From: Rhizobium sp. C4
GTDB taxonomy: Bacteria > Pseudomonadota > Alphaproteobacteria > Rhizobiales > Rhizobiaceae
Reading direction: 5' to 3'
NCBI RefSeq assembly: GCF_021026315.1
Contig: NZ_JAJNCX010000001.1
Coordinates: 310,001-374,000 of the forward strand
Length of the DNA: 64,000 nucleotides
Shown here: in pieces, positions 39,373 to 48,500 of the stretch
Numbering within the stretch: position 1 is the first letter of the stretch
How the letters are laid out: every line of letters begins with the position of its first letter
Program-made: the position numbers and the translations under genes
The notes under the pieces: model-generated
Seen by the model: only the letters and a program-made list of their open reading frames with translations
What the model was told of the DNA's origin: nothing
Databases searched by the model: none

Positions 39373-40488
39373 ATGCCGCACCGGATGACCAAGCTCCTCC
39401 TGACAACCGCCGCTCTTCTCAGCCTGCTTTCTGCCGGTCTGGCAGAGGCCAAGGGCCTGACGATCGGCGTTGTTGCGCCCGATGACGGACCGTTTGCGGT
39501 CCTCGGCAAGCAGATCATGGCAGGCGCGAAGGCCCAGGCGGAGGCGGCGGGCAACAGGATCCTGGCGGTGCCGGAAAGCTGCGCGCCCGAATCCGGCGTC
39601 GATGTCGCGAGCCGCCTGATTGCCGGCGGTGCCTCTGTCGCCATCGGCTTCCTCTGTGCTGACTCTCTCATCGGCAGTGCACAGGCGCTGAAGGATGCGT
39701 CCATTCCGGCCATCACGCTGTCGGCACGTTCGAAGGTTCTCTTCGAAGATGCGGTCAAGCATGGCTGGCCGATCTATTCGCTGAGCTCCCGCCCCGGCGA
39801 GGAGGCAAGCGCCACGGCGGGCTTCATCGCGGGCGCATGGGCCGGTTCGGCAATTGCGCTTCTTGACGACGGCACGCTGAATTCGCATGAACTGGCCGCC
39901 AATATTAGACTGGAGCTGGAGGCCAAGGGCATCAAGCCCGTTCTGGCCGAGGCCTTCAGGCCCAGCCTTGACAACCAGAAAATCCTGGTTCGGCGCCTGC
40001 AGAAGGCGGGCGTGTCCGCCGTTTACGTGGCAGGTGCGCGAAGCGACATCGCCGTGATTGCGCGGGACGCGGCCGGAACCGGGATCAGCTTCATGGGCGG
40101 GGATCAGCTTCTTGCCGCCGACGAGGGCGTTGCGCTGCCCGATGGCGTTCTCGCCGCCATTCCGGTGCGCTGGGGCGAGCAGCCGGAAGCCTCGGCCATC
40201 GTGCATGCGCTCGGCGAGCAGAACATCGTGGCGGAGGGCTATGTCCTGCCGGCGCATGCCGCCGCGCAGATCGTGGAAAAGGCGGAAGCGATGATCAGCG
40301 ACAAGCAGGATCTGGCCGCCTCCATTGCCGGCGGAAGCTTCGACACGGCAATCGGGACGGTGACCTTCGCGAAGGATCATTTCCGCGCCGAAAACATCTA
40401 TCGTCTGATGGCATGGCGCAACGGCGCCTTTCAGCAGCCTGTCCCTCCAGCCTCGCAAACGCCCACGAAACAGGGCCAGACACAATAA
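39373..40488 (+). CDS. Periplasmic branched-chain-amino-acid-type ABC substrate-binding protein
   Basis: A protein of about 371 residues with a Sec signal peptide ([22 protein letters not shown]) and a Peripla_BP_6/LivK-type fold: [20 protein letters not shown], then the hinge region [20 protein letters not shown]. No transporter subunits are adjacent, so it is an orphan binding protein that may feed a permease elsewhere or act as a sensor. ATG 39373 or 39385 are both possible. It is divergent from the flavin reductase gene. Confidence 0.85.
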   Translation: MPHRMTKLLLTTAALLSLLSAGLAEAKGLTIGVVAPDDGPFAVLGKQIMAGAKAQAEAAGNRILAVPESCAPESGVDVASRLIAGGASVAIGFLCADSLIGSAQALKDASIPAITLSARSKVLFEDAVKHGWPIYSLSSRPGEEASATAGFIAGAWAGSAIALLDDGTLNSHELAANIRLELEAKGIKPVLAEAFRPSLDNQKILVRRLQKAGVSAVYVAGARSDIAVIARDAAGTGISFMGGDQLLAADEGVALPDGVLAAIPVRWGEQPEASAIVHALGEQNIVAEGYVLPAHAAAQIVEKAEAMISDKQDLAASIAGGSFDTAIGTVTFAKDHFRAENIYRLMAWRNGAFQQPVPPASQTPTKQGQTQ

Positions 40489-40582
40489 TATCGTTTTAAA
40501 GGAGAGGCCTCCTCCCCCGCGCCATTGCCGCCGCGGGAAAGCGATGTTACGGCGCGGCAACGAATTTACGGAGGCAAGCCCC

Positions 40583-41257
40583 ATGAAACCCATCCGCATC
40601 GCGCCCTCGATCCTGGCATCGGACTTCTCGAAGCTCGGGCAGGAAGTTCGCGACGTCGTTGCCGCCGGGGCCGACTGGATCCATCTCGATGTCATGGACG
40701 GGCATTTCGTGCCGAACATCACCTTCGGGCCGGATATCATCAGGTCGCTGCGCCCGCATACGGATGCCGTCTTCGATTGCCACCTGATGATTTCGCCGGC
40801 CGATCCCTATCTCGAAGCCTTCGCCAAGGCGGGCTGCGACTACATCACCGTTCATGCCGAAGCCGGCCCGCATCTGCATCGCTCGCTGCAGGCGATCCGG
40901 GCGCTTGGCAAGAAGGCCGGCGTTTCGCTGAACCCAGCGACGCATGAAAGCGTGCTCGAATATATTCTCGACGATGTTGATCTCATTCTTCTGATGAGCG
41001 TCAACCCCGGCTTTGGCGGACAGAAATACATCCACGCCGTCACCGAAAAGGCCAAGCGCGTCCGCGCCATGATCGGCGATCGTCCGATCGAGCTGGAAGT
41101 CGATGGCGGGATTACGCCGGAAACCGCACCGGCGGCCGCAGCGGCGGGCATCAATGTGCTCGTGGCCGGCTCCGCCGTCTTCAAGGGCGGCAGCGTCGAG
41201 AGCTATAGCAGCAACATTTCGGCGATCCGCGAGGCGGCAGAACGCGGCCGCGCTTAA
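40583..41257 (+). CDS. rpe: Ribulose-phosphate 3-epimerase
   Basis: A 224-residue TIM-barrel enzyme interconverting ribulose-5-phosphate and xylulose-5-phosphate. [36 protein letters not shown] (metal His/Asp), [13 protein letters not shown] and [11 protein letters not shown] are all diagnostic. GGAGG seven bases before ATG 40583 fixes the start. It precedes purB with a 107-base gap; the linkage rpe-purB is usual in Rhizobiaceae. Together with rpiA at the window end it covers the non-oxidative pentose phosphate branch that supplies PRPP. Confidence 0.97.
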   Translation: MKPIRIAPSILASDFSKLGQEVRDVVAAGADWIHLDVMDGHFVPNITFGPDIIRSLRPHTDAVFDCHLMISPADPYLEAFAKAGCDYITVHAEAGPHLHRSLQAIRALGKKAGVSLNPATHESVLEYILDDVDLILLMSVNPGFGGQKYIHAVTEKAKRVRAMIGDRPIELEVDGGITPETAPAAAAAGINVLVAGSAVFKGGSVESYSSNISAIREAAERGRA

Positions 41258-41364
41258 TCAACCGCGCCGATAGGCTGTGTCTCATGTCCGGCATGCGTTG
41301 AGATTGCCGGCCATGTTTGCTATGGCGCGGGCAACGATATTCCAAACCGCAAAGGCGAAGGCCC

Positions 41365-42672
41365 ATGATCCCGCGCTACTCCCGCCCTGAAATGGTGGCC
41401 ATCTGGTCGCAGGAAACCAAGTTCCGCATCTGGTTCGAGATCGAGGCCCATGCCTGCTTCGCGCTCGCAGATCTCGGCGTCATCCCCAAGGAGGCCGCGC
41501 AGAACATCTGGGACAAGGGTTCCGCCGCCAACTTCGACGTTGCCAAGATCGACGAGATCGAGGCTGTCACCAAGCATGACGTGATTGCCTTCCTCACCCA
41601 TCTGGCGGAATTCATCGGTCCGGACTCGCGCTTCGTGCATCAGGGCATGACCTCGTCGGACGTGCTGGACACGACCTTCAACATCCAGCTCGTCCGCGCC
41701 GCCGACATTCTGCTGGCCGACATGGACAAGCTGCTGGCTGCGCTGAAGAAGCGCGCCTTCGAGCACAAGGACACGGTGCGCATCGGCCGTTCGCATGGCA
41801 TCCATGCCGAGCCGACGACGATGGGCCTGACCTTTGCCCGTTTCTATGCCGAGATGAGCCGCAACCGCGACCGTCTGGTTGCCGCGCGCGCTGAAGTCGC
41901 GACCGGCGCGATCTCGGGCGCTGTCGGCACGTTTGCCAATATCGACCCGAGCGTCGAGGAACATGTCTGCGAAAAGCTCGGCCTCAAGCCCGAGCCGATC
42001 TCGACGCAGGTTATTCCGCGCGACCGTCATGCGATGTTCTTTGCGACGCTCGGCGTCATCGCCTCGTCGATCGAAAACGTCGCCATCGAAATCCGCCACA
42101 TGCAGCGCACGGAAGTTCTGGAAGCGGAAGAGTTCTTCTCGCCCGGCCAGAAGGGGTCGTCGGCCATGCCGCACAAGCGCAATCCGGTTCTGACGGAAAA
42201 CCTCACCGGTCTCGCCCGCCTCGTGCGCATGTCGGTGGTGCCGGCGCTGGAAAACGTGGCGCTCTGGCATGAGCGCGACATTTCGCACTCCTCCGTCGAA
42301 CGCGGCATCGGCCCGGACACGACGATCACGCTCGATTTCGCGCTGAACCGGCTCGCCGGCGTTGTCGAGAAGCTGGTGATCTATCCGGAAAACATGCTGA
42401 AGAACATGAACAAGTTCAAGGGCCTGGTGATGAGCCAGCGCGTTCTTCTGGCCCTCACCCAGGCCGGCGTGTCGCGTGAGGACAGCTATCGCCTCGTCCA
42501 GCGCAATGCGATGAAGGTCTGGGAAAAGGGTGCCGACTTCCTGGAAGAACTGCTCGGCGACGACGAGGTTCGTACTGCCCTTTCGGAAGAGGACATCCGC
42601 GAGAAGTTCGACCTCGGCTATCACACCAAGCATGTCGACACGATCTTCCGCCGGGTCTTCGGCGAGGCGTAA
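41365..42672 (+). CDS. purB: Adenylosuccinate lyase
   Basis: A 435-residue fumarase-superfamily enzyme acting twice in purine synthesis. The signature loop is GQKGSSAMPHKRNPVLTENL; THLAEFIGPDSRFVHQGMTSSD and SHGIHAEPTTMGL are the other active-site segments. ATG 41365 is the family start. The last 46 codons have a diverged second copy at 43565-43708 beyond the following SDR gene, an unusual arrangement. A terminator follows 24 bases after the stop. Confidence 0.97.
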   Translation: MIPRYSRPEMVAIWSQETKFRIWFEIEAHACFALADLGVIPKEAAQNIWDKGSAANFDVAKIDEIEAVTKHDVIAFLTHLAEFIGPDSRFVHQGMTSSDVLDTTFNIQLVRAADILLADMDKLLAALKKRAFEHKDTVRIGRSHGIHAEPTTMGLTFARFYAEMSRNRDRLVAARAEVATGAISGAVGTFANIDPSVEEHVCEKLGLKPEPISTQVIPRDRHAMFFATLGVIASSIENVAIEIRHMQRTEVLEAEEFFSPGQKGSSAMPHKRNPVLTENLTGLARLVRMSVVPALENVALWHERDISHSSVERGIGPDTTITLDFALNRLAGVVEKLVIYPENMLKNMNKFKGLVMSQRVLLALTQAGVSREDSYRLVQRNAMKVWEKGADFLEELLGDDEVRTALSEEDIREKFDLGYHTKHVDTIFRRVFGEA

Positions 42673-42696
42673 GCCTTTCTGCAAAAGCCTGAATTG

Positions 42697-42732
42697 AAGC
42701 CGGTAGTGCCAAGCTGCCGGCTTCTTTCGTTT
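42697..42732 (+). terminator. Rho-independent terminator of purB
   Basis: A 10-bp stem AAGCCGGTAG/CTGCCGGCTT (one G-T pair) with a 7-base loop, followed by CTTTCGTTT. It separates purB from the SDR gene and shows that the latter needs its own promoter. Confidence 0.75.
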
Positions 42733-42758
42733 GACGACTCGCCCTGACCTTCTATCGT
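42731..42758 (+). promoter_or_regulatory. Candidate sigma-70 promoter of the SDR gene
   Basis: TTGACG and TATCGT are separated by 16 bases, directly after the purB terminator and 28 bases before the SDR start codon. The -10 box is imperfect, so this is a by-eye call. Confidence 0.4.
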
Positions 42759-42786
42759 GCTTTCAGTAACATCAGGAGTTTCTGAC

Positions 42787-43554
42787 ATGGCAGGACGTTT
42801 GGCAGGCAAGGTCGCAATCGTTTCGGGTGGAGCCACAGGCATGGGCGGGGCATCGTCCAGCCTGTTTGCGGCGGAAGGCGCAAAGGTCGCGATCATCGAC
42901 CACAATGCGGAGGCAGGTGCGGCCAAGGTTGCGGAAATTGAAGCGGCCGGTGGCGTCGCGATGTTCCAGCAGGCGGATGTGTCGAAGGCCGATGAGGTCA
43001 ACGCTGCCGTGAAGGCCATCGAGGCGGCATACGGGCCGGTCACGGTGCTGTTCAATCATGCCGGCACGATCGTCATCAAGCCCTTCCTTGAGACGACCGA
43101 GGAGGAATGGGACTGGCTGCATGATGTGAACGTCAAGTCGATGTTCCTGATGACCAAGGCCGTGCTTCCGGGGATGATTGCTTCTGGCGGCGGGTCGATC
43201 GTCTGCACCTCCTCCATCTCCGCAGTCGCGGCGACGCCCATGGAAGTGCTTTACGATACGACCAAGGGGGCCGTGCATATGTTTGCCCGCGCCATTGCCG
43301 TCGAATTCCGCGACCGCAACATCCGCTGCAACGCCGTCTGCCCCGGTTTCGTGCGCACGCCGCACGGGCTTCGCGAAGTGACGGACTTGCAGGCACTCGG
43401 CGTCGATGTCTCGGAAGCAGCGCTTGCCGCGCAGCAGGGCCGGATCTGCGAGCCGGAAGAGGTGGCAAAAGCCGCCCTCTTCCTCGCCTCCGACGATGCG
43501 AGCTTCGTCAATGGGGCGCATCTCTTCGTGGACAATGGCTTCACCGCGCTTTGA
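42787..43554 (+). CDS. Short-chain dehydrogenase/reductase
   Basis: A 255-residue classical SDR. The cofactor loop reads IVSGGATGMGGASS, with Ser in place of the usual Thr and GMG for GIG. The NHAG segment (LFNHAGTIVIK) and the catalytic Ser...Tyr-x3-Lys in CTSSISAV and VLYDTTKGAVHMF are present, and AVCPGFVRTPHG follows. An NAD(P)-dependent alcohol or sugar oxidoreductase is likely; the substrate is unknown. AGGAG before ATG 42787 sets the start. It sits between purB and a diverged copy of the purB 3' end, which suggests insertion into the purB downstream region. Confidence 0.92.
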   Translation: MAGRLAGKVAIVSGGATGMGGASSSLFAAEGAKVAIIDHNAEAGAAKVAEIEAAGGVAMFQQADVSKADEVNAAVKAIEAAYGPVTVLFNHAGTIVIKPFLETTEEEWDWLHDVNVKSMFLMTKAVLPGMIASGGGSIVCTSSISAVAATPMEVLYDTTKGAVHMFARAIAVEFRDRNIRCNAVCPGFVRTPHGLREVTDLQALGVDVSEAALAAQQGRICEPEEVAKAALFLASDDASFVNGAHLFVDNGFTAL

Positions 43555-43564
43555 TCATGGACGA

Positions 43565-43708
43565 TGCGCGGATTTCCTGGAGAAACTGCCTGCCGACGAA
43601 GGGGGTCGCGCAGCACTGTCCGAACAAGAAATCCGCGAGACGTTCGAGCTCGGCAATTGCACCAAGCATGTCGACACGATCTTTCGCCGGGTCTTCGGTG
43701 AGGCGTAA
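43565..43708 (+). pseudogene. Remnant of a second purB 3' end (46 codons plus stop)
   Basis: This segment has no start of its own and encodes ADFLEKLPADEGG through TKHVDTIFRRVFGEA, aligning without gaps to the last 46 codons of purB (42532-42672). By hand count 115 of 141 bases and 33 of 46 residues agree; identity continues through the stop codon into GCCT. Many differences are third-position or conservative, so the copy diverged as a working gene end rather than as a recent duplicate. It lies ten bases after the SDR stop. It is a fossil of recombination or of an incoming purB homologue. Confidence 0.85.
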
Positions 43709-43723
43709 GCCTGTTTAATTAGC

Positions 43724-43741
43724 GATTGATACATATCAATC
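43724..43741. promoter_or_regulatory. 18-base perfect palindrome before the EF-hand gene (candidate operator)
   Basis: GATTGATA-CA-TATCAATC, two perfect 8-base arms with a 2-base centre, 60 bases before the EF-hand start codon and directly after the purB remnant. The AT-rich dyad with ATA-x2-TAT centre resembles binding sites of ArsR-type or similar winged-helix repressors. No such regulator gene is in the window. Confidence 0.5.
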
Positions 43742-43753
43742 TAATTATGTGAT

Positions 43754-43795
43754 TTCTCCACTAGTGTCCCTCCTGCGGGTCAGATTAGTGGAGAA
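43754..43795 (+). promoter_or_regulatory. Inverted repeat overlapping the ribosome site of the EF-hand gene
   Basis: TTCTCCACTA (43754-43763) is perfectly complementary to TAGTGGAGAA (43786-43795) across a 22-base spacer. The second arm contains GGAGAA, the ribosome site for ATG 43801. In RNA the hairpin would hide that site; in DNA it could be an operator. The spacer contains CCCTCCTGCGGG, which could compete for pairing. Confidence 0.5.
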
Positions 43796-43800
43796 AGATC

Positions 43801-44262
43801 ATGTCAAACTACACTCGACAGGCACTTGCAACGGCATTCGCCTTATCCCTTCTGGCGGGCGGTGCGGTCGCGCAGCAAGGCGCCGGTGCGGGGCGTATGG
43901 GACCGCCCGACAACACGCCCTTCAAAACCATGGATACAGACGGCAACGGACGGCTTTCTCTGGCTGAAGTCGATGCATGGGCGGAAGGTGTCTTTGGCGC
44001 CATGGATTCGAATTCCGACGGCAAGCTGACCCTTGAAGAATACATGGCCGTGCGAATGGGTCCCGGAGCATCGGGAACGGGCAATGCGAAGCGCCAGGCC
44101 CAGATGCAGACGTCAAAGGCAGGTCGCTTCAAAACCATGGACACCGATCATGACGGAATGGTCAGTCACGACGAGTTCATCGCTGCGGCACATGCCCGCT
44201 TCAATGCCGCAGGCGGTCAGAAGGGTGGCGTCGGCAGAAAGAACTGGATGAAATCCCAGTAG
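43801..44262 (+). CDS. Exported EF-hand calcium-binding protein
   Basis: A 153-residue protein with a Sec signal peptide (about residues 1-25, cleavage after AVAQ-like site). Three EF-hand loops follow: residues 45-56 (DTDGNGRLSLAE), 69-80 (DSNSDGKLTLEE) and 114-125 (DTDHDGMVSHDE), all with complete Ca2+ ligands. The linker between loops 2 and 3 is rich in Gly, Ala, Gln and Met. A periplasmic or secreted Ca2+ buffer or sensor is likely. GGAGAAAG precedes the ATG but lies in a hairpin. It is followed by its own terminator, so it is a one-gene unit ahead of the RND operon. Confidence 0.88.
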   Translation: MSNYTRQALATAFALSLLAGGAVAQQGAGAGRMGPPDNTPFKTMDTDGNGRLSLAEVDAWAEGVFGAMDSNSDGKLTLEEYMAVRMGPGASGTGNAKRQAQMQTSKAGRFKTMDTDHDGMVSHDEFIAAAHARFNAAGGQKGGVGRKNWMKSQ

Positions 44263-44270
44263 CACCCGTC

Positions 44271-44300
44271 ACCGGCCTGCCGTGTCTCGTGCAGGCCGGT
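44271..44300 (+). terminator. Terminator of the EF-hand gene
   Basis: A perfect 10-bp stem ACCGGCCTGC/GCAGGCCGGT with a 10-base loop, eight bases after the stop. The following CACTCATTCATT is only moderately T-rich. Confidence 0.65.
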
Positions 44301-44354
44301 CACTCATTCATTAGAACATCGGCCAAACTGACGAATAACAAGCTTTAGGGCTTG

Positions 44355-44382
44355 AAACATATATCTTATTATATATATGTTT
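44355..44382. promoter_or_regulatory. AT-rich palindrome upstream of the DUF2892-RND operon (candidate operator)
   Basis: AAACATATAT and ATATATGTTT are perfect 10-base arms around an 8-base AT-rich centre, 33 bases before the DUF2892 start codon. Position and composition fit the AT-rich operators of ArsR-family thiol/metal sensors such as BigR, which control operons with DUF2892-type proteins in related bacteria (inference). No ArsR gene is seen here. Confidence 0.55.
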
Positions 44383-44414
44383 TCCTGAATTCAAAACAGA
44401 CTGGAGTCTCTGCC

Positions 44415-44615
44415 ATGACACTCGACCGCGCCGTTCTCGCCTTTGCCGGCATCATGACCCTTCTTTCGGTCCTGCTGACCGTTTTCGTATCCCCCTATTT
44501 CGTCTGGTTTACAGTCTTCATCGGGGCTAACCTCTTACAATCCGCATTCACCGGGTTCTGCCCGGCTGCGATGATCTTCAAGCGGTTCGGCATCAAGGCC
44601 GGCTGCGCATTCTGA
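44415..44615 (+). CDS. DUF2892 (YgaP-type) small inner membrane protein
   Basis: A 66-residue protein MTLDRAVLAFAGIMTLLSVL with two hydrophobic spans and the family's FTGFCPAAMIFKRFGIKAGC end, containing two cysteines (FCPA and AGC). DUF2892 is the membrane part of the E. coli YgaP rhodanese, and stand-alone copies accompany sulfur-stress or efflux operons. ATG 44415 follows GGAG; an in-frame ATG at 44352 would run through the palindrome. It precedes the RND adaptor by 12 bases and is surely in the same operon. Confidence 0.88.
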   Translation: MTLDRAVLAFAGIMTLLSVLLTVFVSPYFVWFTVFIGANLLQSAFTGFCPAAMIFKRFGIKAGCAF

Positions 44616-44627
44616 AGGACTGCCTCG

Positions 44628-45596
44628 ATGCAAAAGACATGGATGGTCGCCGGCCTGCTGGCGCTCGCGAACCCGGCGCTGGCCGGCTCGCTCACGCTGC
44701 AGCCGACCGACATGACCGAGTGGAAAGCCGTTTACGGCCAGGTTGAGGCCAAGGACACGGTGCCGGCACGCGCGCGCATTGGCGGCGTGATCACCGAGCT
44801 CACCGTCACCGAAGGCGATGTTGTGAAGGCCGGGCAGACGATTGCGGTCGTGCGCGACGACAAGATCGACTTCCAGCTGGCCGCCTATGACGCGCAGCTG
44901 AAGGCGCTTGAAACGCAGCTTGCCAATGCACAGTCAGAGCTTGCCCGTGGCACGGCGCTGGTCGGCAAGGGCATCACAACCCAGCAGCAACTCGACCAGC
45001 TCAAGACCAGCGTCGATGTTCTGGGCAGCCAGATCGTGGCTCTGACTGCGCAGCGCTCCGTCTCTGTCGAACAGCAGAAGGAAGGCGATGTGCTGGCACC
45101 GGCCAATGGGCGTGTGCTGCAGGTTCCCGTGACCAAGGGTGCGGTCATCATGGGCGGCGAGCCGGTGGCGACCATCGGCGGTGGCGGCTTCTTCCTGCGT
45201 CTTGCCATTCCCGAACGGCATGCGAGCGCGCTGAAACAGGGCGCGAGCATTCACATCTCCGCCGGCGGGGCCAAGGAAACGGGCAAGCTCGTCAAGATCT
45301 ATCCGGAAATCACCAATGGCCGTGTCGCCGCTGACGTTGAGGTGGCCAAGCTCAATTCCGATTTCGTCAATGCCCGCGTGCTGGTGGAAATTCCGGTGGC
45401 GACGCGCAAGGCGCTTCTCGTGCCGCAAGCAGCAATCGTCACCCGCTCCGGCATCGATTTTGTCAGCGTCGAAGAGAGCGGCAAGTCTGTCGAGCGTGCC
45501 GTCATCCTTGGCGAAAAGATGGAAGACAGCAATCCGCCCATGGTCGAGGTTCTGACCGGTCTGAAAGCTGGCGATGCCGTGGTGACACCGAAATGA
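44628..45596 (+). CDS. RND efflux periplasmic adaptor protein
   Basis: A 322-residue membrane-fusion protein with an N-terminal signal (MQKTWMVAGLLALANPALAG). It has a biotinyl-lipoyl half domain (ARARIGGVITELTVTEGDVV), a short alpha-hairpin of about 55 residues (FQLAAYDAQLKALETQLANA), the second lipoyl half (VLAPANGRVLQVPVTKGAVI) and a beta-barrel (IPERHASALKQGASIHIS). It links the permease to an outer membrane channel. No TolC-like gene is in the operon. Its stop overlaps the permease start by four bases. Confidence 0.92.
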   Translation: MQKTWMVAGLLALANPALAGSLTLQPTDMTEWKAVYGQVEAKDTVPARARIGGVITELTVTEGDVVKAGQTIAVVRDDKIDFQLAAYDAQLKALETQLANAQSELARGTALVGKGITTQQQLDQLKTSVDVLGSQIVALTAQRSVSVEQQKEGDVLAPANGRVLQVPVTKGAVIMGGEPVATIGGGGFFLRLAIPERHASALKQGASIHISAGGAKETGKLVKIYPEITNGRVAADVEVAKLNSDFVNARVLVEIPVATRKALLVPQAAIVTRSGIDFVSVEESGKSVERAVILGEKMEDSNPPMVEVLTGLKAGDAVVTPK

Positions 45597-48500
45597 CCGA
45601 CGATAACAACAAGAATCCAACCACGCCGGGCCATGAAGAGCCAGGCCCCTGGCCGGTTGAGCATCATCATGAAGACGCCGAGGATGCGGGCATGCGGGAT
45701 CTCGGCATTGCCGGGCGTCTCACCAAGGCCTTCATCAAGTCGCCGCTCACCCCCCTCTTCCTGCTGGCCGCCTTCGCCTTCGGGATGGTGGCGCTGATCA
45801 GCCTGCCGCGCGAGGAAGAGCCGCAGATCTCCGTGCCGATGGTCGATATCATCGTGCAGGCGCCGGGGCTGAAGGCGGAAGATGCCGTGAAGCTCGTCAC
45901 CGAGCCGCTGGAAACGGTGGTCAAGAGCATCGACGGCGTCGAGCATGTCTATTCGCAGTCCGGCGACGACAATGTCATGGTCACGGCGCGCTTCAAGGTC
46001 GGCACGTCCTCCGATGCTGCCGTGCTGCGCGTCCATGACAAGGTCATGGCGAACATGGACAAGATCCCGCTCGGCATTCCGCAGCCGATGATCGTCGGGC
46101 GAGGCATTGACGATGTCGCCATCGTCTCGCTGACGCTGTCGCCGAAGTCGGAAGCAGCCGATCGCATTACCGCCAATGACCTCACCCGCATCATGCGCGA
46201 GCTGCGCACCGAAGTCTCGAAGATCGACAATGTTGGCCTGACCTATCTGGTCGGCGAGACGGGCGAGCAGATCCGCATTGCGCCCGATCCGGCCAAGCTT
46301 GCGCTCTATGGCGTGACGCTGCAGCAGCTGGCCGGCAAGGTACAGAGCGCCAACAGCGCCTTCCCCGCCGGCACCGTCCGGAAGGATAATCAGGAACTTG
46401 GCCTGATTGCCGGCGAAACGCTCTCGACGCCCGCCGAGATCGGCAACCTGCTGCTGACATCGCGCGATGGCCGGCCGGTCTATGTCCGCGATGTCGCAAC
46501 CATTTCGCTGACGACGGATACCGCCGACCTGCGTGTCGCGACCGTCACCAAGACTGACAAGGGCGTTGATGGGGGCGTTGAGCGCGTCCCGTCCGTCACG
46601 CTGGCCGTCGCCAAGCGCGCCGGCTCCAATGCGGTGACGGTGGCCGAGGCCGTGCTGGCACGGGTCGAGCTCATGAAGGGCGATCTGATCCCCGGCGACA
46701 TGCATCTGGAAGTCACCCGCAACTATGGCGAAACGGCCAATGAGAAGGCCAACGAGCTGCTCTACCATCTGGGGCTCGCGACAGTTTCGATCATTCTCCT
46801 CGTCTGGCTCGCCATCGGGCGGCGCGAGGCGCTGGTGGTGGCCATCGTCATTCCGGTGACGATCCTGCTGACGCTCTTTGCCTCGAATGTCATGGGCTAT
46901 ACGCTGAACCGCGTTTCGCTCTTCGCGCTCATCTTCTCCATCGGCATTTTGGTCGATGACGCCATTGTCGTCATCGAGAACACGGCGCGGCATTGGGGCA
47001 TGCATGACACGCGGTCCCGCCGGCGTGCGGCCATCGAGGCCGTGGCGGAAGTCGGCAATCCGACGATTGTCGCCACGCTGACCGTGGTAGCAGCCCTCCT
47101 TCCCATGCTCTTCGTCTCGGGCATGATGGGGCCATACATGAGCCCGATCCCGGCCAATGCTTCGGCTGCGATGATCTTCTCCTTCTTCGTCGCCGTGATC
47201 GTCACGCCCTATCTGATGCTGAAGGTCAGCGGCAAGGCGCCCGTTGTCCATCATGACGAGGCGCATGGCGGCAAGCTCGGGCAGCTTTATGCGGCCGTTG
47301 CCCGGCCGATCCTGAAGACGAAGGCGCGCAGCTGGATCTTCCTGCTGGCCGTCGGCGCGCTGACGCTCGGCTCGCTCAGCCTGTTCTATACGAAGCATGT
47401 CACGGTGAAGCTGCTGCCCTTCGACAACAAGTCGGAACTCTCCGTCATGATCGATCTGCCGGAAGGCGCCTCCGTCGAGGCGACCGACCGGGTGGCGCAG
47501 GATATCGCGCGCGTCGTCGTTGACCTGCCTGAGGTCGTCTCCGTGCAGACCCATGCCGGGACCGCCGCGCCCTTCAACTTCAACGGGCTCGTGCGCCACA
47601 GCTATATGCGCGCCCAGCCCTATATGGGCGATGTCGCCGTCAACCTCACCGGCAAGGGCGAGCGCGACCGCTCGTCCCACCAGATCGCGCTGGACATCCG
47701 CCAGCGCATCGCAAAGCTTTCGGTTCCTGCCGGCACGAGCCTGAAGGTGGTCGAGCCGCCGCCGGGGCCGCCGGTCATGGCGACGCTGCTTGCCGAAATC
47801 TACGGCCCCGATCCGGAAACGCGCCGCAAGGTGGCCGCCCGTGTCGAGGAAGCGTTCCGCAGCGTTCCCTATATTGTCGATATCGACAATTCCTATGGCA
47901 CGCAGGCTGAGCGCGTCCGCCTGACGGTGGATACCGACAAGGCCGAGTTCTTCCATGTCGAGGAAAGCGACGTGTTCAACACGATCTCGATCCTCAATGG
48001 CGGGCAGACAGTCGGCTATTCGCATCGCGGCAACGGCCGTACGCCGATCCCGATCCGGGTTCAGCGGGCCAAGGGCGACCAGCAGCTCAACGAGGCCTTC
48101 CTGACAACGCCGATCCCGGCCAATGTCCTGCCCGGCGGCAATGGCGTGGTCGAGCTGGGCGATGTCGTGAAGGTCACGAACGAGCTCTCCTCCTTCCCCG
48201 TCTTCCGCCACAATGGCCGCAGCGCGGAAATGGTGACGGCGGAGCTCGCCGGTCAGTTCGAGGCACCGCTTTACGGCATGCTTGCGGTGCAGGATGCGCT
48301 CGACAAAATGGATTGGAAGGACCTGCCGAAGCCGGTCATCGCGCTGCATGGCCAGCCGGAAGACGAGCGTCATCCGACGCTACTCTGGGATGGCGAGTGG
48401 GAGGTGACATGGGTCACGTTCCGCGACATGGGTGCGGCCTTCATGGTGGCGCTGCTCGGGATCTATATCCTCGTCGTCGCGCAGTTCGGCTCGTTCAAGC

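Noticed and set aside
45299-48373. A 1024-codon open frame antisense to the RND permease
   Set aside because: It mirrors the codon positions of a firmly identified gene in GC-rich DNA, and its product is His/Arg/Asp-rich without any recognisable domain or start signal.
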